Shown in pieces: positions 13,978-18,228 of a DNA stretch of 18,228 nt. The position numbers and the translations under genes are program-made. The notes under the pieces are model-generated. The model saw only the letters and a list, made by a program, of their open reading frames with translations, was not told where the DNA came from and did no database searches. The number at the start of each line of letters is the position of its first letter. Within the stretch, counting starts at the first letter, position 1. This stretch comes from DASVDK01 sp036381125 [NCBI: Thermodesulfobacteriota bacterium]. Lineage in GTDB: Bacteria; DASVDK01. The stretch is taken from NCBI GenBank assembly GCA_036381125.1, contig DASVDK010000162.1, forward strand, positions 1 to 18,228. The letters are read 5' to 3'.

Positions 13978-14952
13978 ATGCCCATGCAGGCGATCCGCGT
14001 CCATACGCCCGGAGGGCCCGAGGCCCTCGTCCACGAGTCCGTCGAGCGCCCGACCCCGAAGGCCGGCGAGGCGCTCGTCCGCCTCGAGGCCATCGGCATC
14101 AACTACGTCGACATCTACTACCGCTCGGGCGCCTACCCCCTGCCCACGCCGTTCACGCTGGGAAACGAGGGCGCCGGCGTGGTCGAGGCGGTCGGCGAGG
14201 GGGTCACCGAGGTCAAGCCGGGCGACCGCGTGGCGTGGGCGATGCGGCTCGGCGCCTATGCGGAGTACGCGGTGGTCGAGAGCTGGAAGCTCGTGCCGCT
14301 GCCGGCCGGCGTCACGGCGCAGCAAGGCGCCGCCATCATGCTGCAGGGGATGACGGCGCACTACCTGACCCACAGCACCTACCCGCTCGAGCCGGGCGAC
14401 ACCTGCCTCGTCCACGCCGCGGCCGGCGGGGTGGGCCTCCTCCTCTGCCAGATGGCGAAGAAGCGGGGCGCGCACGTCATCGGCACCGTCTCCACCGAGG
14501 CCAAGGCGAAGCTCGCGCGCGAGGCGGGGGCCGACGAGGTCATCCTCTACACGCAGAAGGACTTCGTCGAGGAGACGAAGCGGATCATGGGGGGCAAGAA
14601 GCTCGACGTGGTCTACGACTCGGTCGGCAAGGACACCTTCGACAAGGGGCTCACGCTGCTCAGACCGCGCGGGCTGATGGCGCTCTACGGGCAGTCGAGC
14701 GGCAAGGTCCCGCCCTTCGACCTGCAGACGCTCAACAACCTCGGCTCGCTCTTCGTCACGCGGCCGACCCTCCGCGACCACATGCAGACCCGCGAGGAGC
14801 TGCTCGGCCGCACGCGCGACCTCTTCGGCTGGCTCGAGAAGGGGGAGCTGTCGCTCCGGATCGAGCGGACCTACCCGCTGGCCGAGGCGCGCCGCGCGCA
14901 CGAGGACCTCACCGGCCGCAAGACGACCGGCAAGCTGCTCCTCTTGCCCTGA
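13978..14952 (+). CDS. NADPH:quinone oxidoreductase, zinc-free MDR family
   Basis: 324 residues from ATG 13978, with AAGGAG six bases upstream; the frame is open further 5' but that part has no coding character. It is a QorA-type medium-chain reductase: MQAIRVHTPGGPEALVHESV (3-22), INYVDIYYRSGAYPLPTPFT (41-60), GNEGAGVVEAVGEGV (62-76), GDRVAW, AAIMLQGMTAHYL, and the Rossmann loop HAAAGGVGLLLCQMAK (146-161). The zinc-binding cysteines of alcohol dehydrogenases are absent. GADEVILYT and KLDVVYDSVG follow the usual order. It reduces quinones or reactive enones with NADPH in the cytosol. The MFS gene follows two bases after its stop, so the pair is an operon. Confidence 0.93.
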   Translation: MPMQAIRVHTPGGPEALVHESVERPTPKAGEALVRLEAIGINYVDIYYRSGAYPLPTPFTLGNEGAGVVEAVGEGVTEVKPGDRVAWAMRLGAYAEYAVVESWKLVPLPAGVTAQQGAAIMLQGMTAHYLTHSTYPLEPGDTCLVHAAAGGVGLLLCQMAKKRGAHVIGTVSTEAKAKLAREAGADEVILYTQKDFVEETKRIMGGKKLDVVYDSVGKDTFDKGLTLLRPRGLMALYGQSSGKVPPFDLQTLNNLGSLFVTRPTLRDHMQTREELLGRTRDLFGWLEKGELSLRIERTYPLAEARRAHEDLTGRKTTGKLLLLP

Positions 14953-14954
14953 CC

Positions 14955-16136
14955 GTGGGAGACCAGGGCCGGCTCCTCGGCCTCATCTGGGTCTCGGCGA
15001 TCAGCTGCCGCGCCCCGATCCTCGGCGTCGGGCCGGTGCTGCCCCGGATCATCGAGGACCTGGCCCTCTCGCACACCGCGGCGGGCCTGCTCTTCGCGCT
15101 GCCGGTCCTCATGATGGGGCTGGTCAGCGTCCTCGGCGGGATCGTGGCCGACCGGGTCGGCGCGGCGCGCGTGATCGGCGCGGGACTCCTCGCGGTCGCC
15201 GGGGCCAGCGCGCTCAGGGCCGCGGGGAGCGTCGGGGCGCTCTTCGGCGGCACGGCGCTCCTCGGCGGGGCGATCGGCGCGACCCAGGCGGCGCTCCCGC
15301 GGATCGTGCGGGAGCGCTTCGCGGCGCGGATCGGCCTCGCGACGGCGGTCTACTCGTCCGGCTTCACGGTGGGCTCGCTCCTCGCCGTGACCCTGACGAA
15401 CGCCTGGCTCGTCCCGCTGACCGGCGGGTGGAGCGGCACCTTCCTGGTGTGGGCGGCCGTGTCCGCGGTGCCGGTGCTGTTCTGGCGGCCCTACGCCGCG
15501 GCGGCGCCACGGGGCACCGCCGCGTTCGACGCCGCCGCCTTCGGCGCCGTCCTCAAGGACGGCCTCCTCTGGCGCATCGCCCTCGTCCAGACCATGAACA
15601 GCGCCGCGTTCTACGGCACCAGCGCGTGGCTCACGGCCTACTTCGAGCACCTCGGCTGGCCGCCGGCGGACGCCGCCTGGCCGCTCGCGGTCTTCACCGC
15701 GGCCGGAGCCCTGGCCGGCTTCCTGGCACCGGTCGTCTCCGACCGCATCCGCGCGCGCCGGGGGCTCCTCGTCGGCACCTGCGCCCTCAGCGTGGTCGGC
15801 CTGACCGGGTTCCTCCTCGCGCCGGCCGGGCTCGTCTGGTCGTCCAGCGTCGCATACGGCGTGGGCCTCTTCGCCAGCTACACGATCAACCTCACGCTGC
15901 CGGTCGACGTGAGCCCGCCGGCCCGGGTCGGCGCCGCGACCGGGGTGGTCTTCTCCGTCGGGCACGGCGGCGGGCTCTTCGGGCCGTTCCTCGTGGGGCT
16001 CCTCAAGGACTGGACGGGGCGCTTCGAGTCGGGCCTGCTGGCGCTTCTCGCGATGGTCCTGGTGATGACCGCCGTGTCGTTCTCGGTGCCCGAGACGTAC
16101 GGCGGCCGGGCGCGCGGAACCCCGGGCGCGGGGTAG
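14955..16136 (+). CDS. MFS transporter, CynX/NimT-like
   Basis: 393 residues from GTG 14955, two bases after the quinone reductase stop. About twelve hydrophobic spans. The first half shows APILGVGPVLPRIIEDLALS, HTAAGLLFALPVLMMGLVSV and GGIVADRVGAARVIGAG, the MFS loop 2-3 motif (G-x3-D-R-x-G). A central loop (RPYAAAAPRGTAAFDAAAFG) separates the halves. FYGTSAWLTAYFEHLGWPPA and VSDRIRARRGLLVGT begin the second half. The pattern resembles CynX/NimT (cyanate, 2-nitroimidazole) transporters, but substrate is not readable. Cooperation with the quinone reductase, for example exporting a reactive compound, is only positional inference. Confidence 0.9.
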   Translation: MGDQGRLLGLIWVSAISCRAPILGVGPVLPRIIEDLALSHTAAGLLFALPVLMMGLVSVLGGIVADRVGAARVIGAGLLAVAGASALRAAGSVGALFGGTALLGGAIGATQAALPRIVRERFAARIGLATAVYSSGFTVGSLLAVTLTNAWLVPLTGGWSGTFLVWAAVSAVPVLFWRPYAAAAPRGTAAFDAAAFGAVLKDGLLWRIALVQTMNSAAFYGTSAWLTAYFEHLGWPPADAAWPLAVFTAAGALAGFLAPVVSDRIRARRGLLVGTCALSVVGLTGFLLAPAGLVWSSSVAYGVGLFASYTINLTLPVDVSPPARVGAATGVVFSVGHGGGLFGPFLVGLLKDWTGRFESGLLALLAMVLVMTAVSFSVPETYGGRARGTPGAG

Positions 16137-16201
16137 GAACCACCGTAAGCGGGCCGGGTCGGGTCCAGGCGTGGCCCTCTGGACGCTACGGCGAGGCCCG
16201 A

Positions 16202-16217
16202 GCCCGCGGCGGCGGGC
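16202..16217. terminator. Short GC hairpin between convergent genes
   Basis: GCCCGC (16202-16207) and GCGGGC (16212-16217) flank GGCG. The 144-base gap 16137-16280 separates the convergent MFS gene and the proline/alanine-rich membrane protein gene and holds no other recognisable feature. No T-run, so termination is uncertain. Confidence 0.25.
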
Positions 16218-16280
16218 CGCGACGCCGCGTCCCCCGCTCGCACGATGCCGGGCAGTCGAGAAGGCAGAGACCCGCCCCCG

Positions 16281-17012
16281 TCAGCCGCCTGCTCCGGAGG
16301 GACGGGTGCCGGCCGAGCTGGGGCGGCCTGCCTCGCGGCGGATCCGTTCGAGTTCGCGCCGGATCCGTTCGAGACGGCGGTCGCGCTCCGCCCTGACCGC
16401 GGGCGCCGAAGGGGCGGGCCGTGCGGAGGCCGGCTGCGTACGGGCGGCCGGGGTGTCAGCGGCTCTCGGCCGGGGAGTCGCCGAGCGGCGGGGTGTGGCC
16501 ACGCGCGGCGTCTCGGCCGTTCGCGGCGCGACAGTGGGGGCGGGCGCGGCAGCGCGTGGGGGCGCCGGGCTCGCGGCCGGCGCGGCGGCCTCGTCCCGCG
16601 AGGGAGCGGCGTCGGGGGCGCCGCCCTCGGGCTCGGTGGGATCGGTCGGCGCCGCGCGCGCCGCGGCGGTCGACCCGCCCACGGTGACCGGCTCCTGCCG
16701 GCTGGCCGACTTCCGCGACTGGCGGTAGGCGTAGGACCAGAAGGGCAGGGCCTCTATGAGCACCTGACCGGCCGGGCCCTTCTCGAAGCCGGGGACCTCC
16801 GGCGAGTTGAAGAACGGCTCCCCCTCTGCGCGCCAGACGAGCGCCGTGCGTCCCGGCGCCCCGTCGCCCGGCGGCGTGACGTAGACCCCGCCGAACCAGT
16901 GCCCGAGACCGAGCAGGACGAGGAGGCCGAACACGACGTACGGCCAGGTGCGACGCCGGCGCGGGCGGAACCGCGGCCGCATCGGTCGCAGGACGAGTTC
17001 TGCCAAGCGCAC
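16281..17012 (-). CDS. Single-span membrane protein with long Pro/Ala-rich tail
   Basis: 243 residues from GTG 17012; no strong Shine-Dalgarno sequence, so the start is tentative. The N-terminus is very basic (MRPRFRPRRRRTWP) and is followed by one transmembrane span (VVFGLLVLLGLGHWFGGVYV, about 26-45). A conserved-looking globular part runs to about 108: GRTALVWRAEGEPFFNSPEV, GFEKGPAGQVLIEALPFWSY, AYRQSRKSAS. After that comes a low-complexity Pro/Ala/Thr/Arg tail to about 215, and a charged helix with the doubled LERIRRE motif. The topology (short basic inside, rest outside) fits a protein anchored in the inner membrane and reaching into the periplasm. I do not recognise the family and assign no function. 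Confidence 0.7.
   Translation of the reverse strand: MRLAELVLRPMRPRFRPRRRRTWPYVVFGLLVLLGLGHWFGGVYVTPPGDGAPGRTALVWRAEGEPFFNSPEVPGFEKGPAGQVLIEALPFWSYAYRQSRKSASRQEPVTVGGSTAAARAAPTDPTEPEGGAPDAAPSRDEAAAPAASPAPPRAAAPAPTVAPRTAETPRVATPRRSATPRPRAADTPAARTQPASARPAPSAPAVRAERDRRLERIRRELERIRREAGRPSSAGTRPSGAGG
16339..16373. repeat. 14-bp direct repeat, 21-bp period
   Basis: CGGATCCGTTCGAG occurs at 16339-16352 and 16360-16373. On the minus strand it encodes the doubled LERIRRE heptad near the C-terminus of the Pro/Ala-rich membrane protein, so it is a seven-codon in-frame duplication. Confidence 0.8.
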
Positions 17013-17033
17013 CCCCGGTGAATCGCATCACAC

Positions 17034-17054
17034 CCGCGGGGCTGCGCCCCGCGG
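17034..17054 (-). terminator. Perfect 9-bp GC hairpin downstream of the TPR gene
   Basis: CCGCGGGGC (17034-17042) and GCCCCGCGG (17046-17054) flank TGC, a perfect stem. It lies in the 139-base gap between the TPR gene stop (17152) and the start of the next minus-strand gene (17012). It may end or attenuate transcription before the membrane protein gene. No T-run. Confidence 0.45.
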
Positions 17055-17151
17055 AAGGGCGCATCATAGCGAGCAGGGACCGGCTGTCCATACCATTCAG
17101 CCCTCGAACGCGCACCCGCCGCGGACCGGCTCGCTCTCGGCGTGGCCGCAC

Positions 17152-17961
17152 TCACCGCGCCCCGAGTTCGGCCAGGCGCGCTTCGGCCTGCCGCCTGAGC
17201 CGCGCGTCGCGCTCCGTGGCGACGGGCAGGGCGAGGACCTTCTCGAGCGCCGCCCGCTCCTCGTCGCGTCGGTCCATGATCCGATAGGTTCGGGCCAGCT
17301 CGTACGTCGCGAAGAGGTCGTTCGGGTCGAGCTCGACGGCCTTGCCGAGTTCCCGGAGCGCGTCCTCGTTGGTCCCGTCGGGCAGGCCGCCGAGCAGCGT
17401 CCTGGCGAGCATCTTGGTGAAGGGGTTCGCGTTGGCGACCTCGCGGTAGTAGATGCCGAGAACGGCGTGCGGCCGGCCGTCCGTCGGATCGAGGGCGATG
17501 GCGGCCTTCGCCTCCTTCTCGATCTCGCGCGAGAGGCGGACCTTCTCGCGGGCGCCGCGATAGAGCGCGAGCTGCCCGCTCGTGCTCGCCACGAGGTAGT
17601 GCGCCTCGGCCCGGTCGGGGAAGTGGGCGAGGAGCGCCTTCGCGCGGGCGGACGCCCGCTCGAAGTACCCCTCGGCCGCCTCGTCCCCCCTCGCCTTGAG
17701 CGCGTCGCCCGCGTCGCGCAGCGCGAAGGCGGCCTTCGACACCGCGTCGTAGCTCTCCGGCGCCAGCTCGGCCGCCTGCTCGTACGAGGCCGCAGCCGCC
17801 ACCGGGTCGAACCGCCGCATGGCGGCGTCGCCCGCCTCGAGCAGGGCGGCCACGTCCGGGCTGCCGTCCGCCGGAGCCGGCGCGCCGGACTCCGCCGGCC
17901 GGGCGACCGCCGGCGCGCCGAGGCACGCCGCGAGCGCCGCTGCCGCAAGAAACCGTCTCAT
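17152..17961 (-). CDS. Exported TPR-repeat protein
   Basis: 269 residues from ATG 17961, overlapping the stop of the glucanotransferase (ATGA, 17958-17961). The G-run in front (GGGGGGG then ACAGGGG) supplies a loose Shine-Dalgarno site. The signal MRRFLAAAALAACLGAPAVA contains LAAC (10-13), a possible lipobox, or could be cleaved by signal peptidase I after AVA; the two cannot be separated by eye. TPR-like helix pairs follow: VAALLEAGDAAMRRFDPVAA, ASYEQAAELAPESYDAVSKA, AKALLAHFPDRAEAHYLVAS, EAKAAIALDPTDGRPHAVLG, LGKAVELDPNDLFATYELAR, ERAALEKVLALPV. NPFTKMLARTLLGG resembles RMD1-like TPR proteins. It likely scaffolds proteins in the periplasm or at the outer membrane; partners are unknown. Confidence 0.85.
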   Translation of the reverse strand: MRRFLAAAALAACLGAPAVARPAESGAPAPADGSPDVAALLEAGDAAMRRFDPVAAAASYEQAAELAPESYDAVSKAAFALRDAGDALKARGDEAAEGYFERASARAKALLAHFPDRAEAHYLVASTSGQLALYRGAREKVRLSREIEKEAKAAIALDPTDGRPHAVLGIYYREVANANPFTKMLARTLLGGLPDGTNEDALRELGKAVELDPNDLFATYELARTYRIMDRRDEERAALEKVLALPVATERDARLRRQAEARLAELGAR

Positions 17962-18228
17962 CCCCTGTCCCCCCCCTTGCCTGCGATGCGCCCGTGCCGG
18001 GCCGACAGCCGCGCGAGCGCGTCGGTGCGGATCCTGAGCCCCTCCTCGCCGAGCAGGTCGGCGGCGCTCCAGGGCAGCCGGTAGGACCAGTTCTGCGGCC
18101 CGATCGTCCCGGGCACGTTGATCCGCTCGCGGAAGCCGAAGAGGTCCTGCACCGGCGGGATCACGAGGCGGGACCCGGCGCCGTAGAGCGTATCGAGGAG
18201 CGTCTCGTGGACGAGCGGCGTGAAGGCG
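17958..18228 (-). CDS. malQ: 4-alpha-glucanotransferase (GH77), C-terminal fragment
   Basis: The frame runs off the right edge, so only about 90 C-terminal residues are visible. The segment AFTPLVHETLLDTLYGAGSR, LVIPPVQDLFGFRERINVPG, TIGPQNWSYRLPW is the conserved end of amylomaltase/MalQ, where the substrate-site loop and the NW-R-L-PW strand lie. The enzyme transfers alpha-1,4-glucan segments between maltodextrins in the cytoplasm, usually in glycogen or maltodextrin metabolism. The catalytic aspartate and glutamate would lie outside the window. The TGA overlaps the ATG of the TPR gene, so both are coupled although their products should act in different compartments. Confidence 0.88.
   Translation of the reverse strand, partial: AFTPLVHETLLDTLYGAGSRLVIPPVQDLFGFRERINVPGTIGPQNWSYRLPWSAADLLGEEGLRIRTDALARLSARHGRIAGKGGDRG

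Noticed and set aside
13929-14954. Upstream extension of the MFS frame over the quinone reductase
   Set aside because: The extension lacks any motif and overlaps the well-supported oxidoreductase; GTG 14955 follows its stop by two bases.

Overview
The window is about 18 kb of very GC-rich, gene-dense DNA from a diderm bacterium. Two proteins carry clear lipoproteins signals with lipobox cysteines, and there are periplasmic binding proteins and a DUF4197 lipoprotein. The gene content (GTG starts, GTGA/ATGA stop-start overlaps, DUF4197, MutS-like membrane ATPase, VIT/CCC1 with a ferritin-like front end) resembles uncultured soil or groundwater lineages such as Rokubacteria/Methylomirabilota, Binatota or deltaproteobacterial groups. 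The sequence alone does not fix the phylum. No rRNA, tRNA, CRISPR array, intact transposase or prophage was seen.

Region 1 (1-2916, + strand): the end of a small helix-turn-helix protein, a periplasmic binding protein of the BtuF/FhuD/MolA type, a permease (BtuC/FecCD type) fused in frame to its ATPase (BtuD/FecE type), and a molbindin (Mop). The genes overlap or are tightly spaced, so this looks like one operon for import of molybdate/tungstate or a metal chelate. The binding protein lacks roughly a hundred residues in its middle plus its C-terminal tail, and the permease-ATPase junction has lost only a few residues. The operon therefore looks compacted by in-frame deletions.

Region 2 (2917-7241, - strand): a 450-residue lipoprotein made of about eight repeats (probable beta-propeller), a short-chain dehydrogenase coupled to a DUF4197 lipoprotein, and an EamA/DMT transporter. 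Strong hairpins lie between the convergent Mop and lipoprotein genes.

Region 3 (6357-11885): a divergent locus. To the left run a LysR regulator, a VIT1/CCC1 transporter with a degenerate ferritin-like N-terminal domain, and EamA, all translationally coupled or nearly so. To the right run modA, modB and modC, a classical molybdate ABC importer. The window thus carries two probable oxyanion importers plus an intracellular oxyanion-binding protein.

Region 4 (11886-16136): between the convergent modC and mutS-like genes lies a 170-bp element with a 25-bp terminal sequence: one inverted degenerate copy on the left and two tandem near-identical copies on the right. It is of the type that flanks REP-associated (Y1/RAYT) transposases, but no transposase is present. 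Next come a membrane-anchored MutS-family ATPase (- strand), then a quinone oxidoreductase and an MFS transporter (+ strand).

Region 5 (16137-18228, - strand): a single-span membrane protein with a long Pro/Ala-rich tail, a TPR-type exported protein, and the 3' end of a 4-alpha-glucanotransferase whose stop codon overlaps the TPR start.
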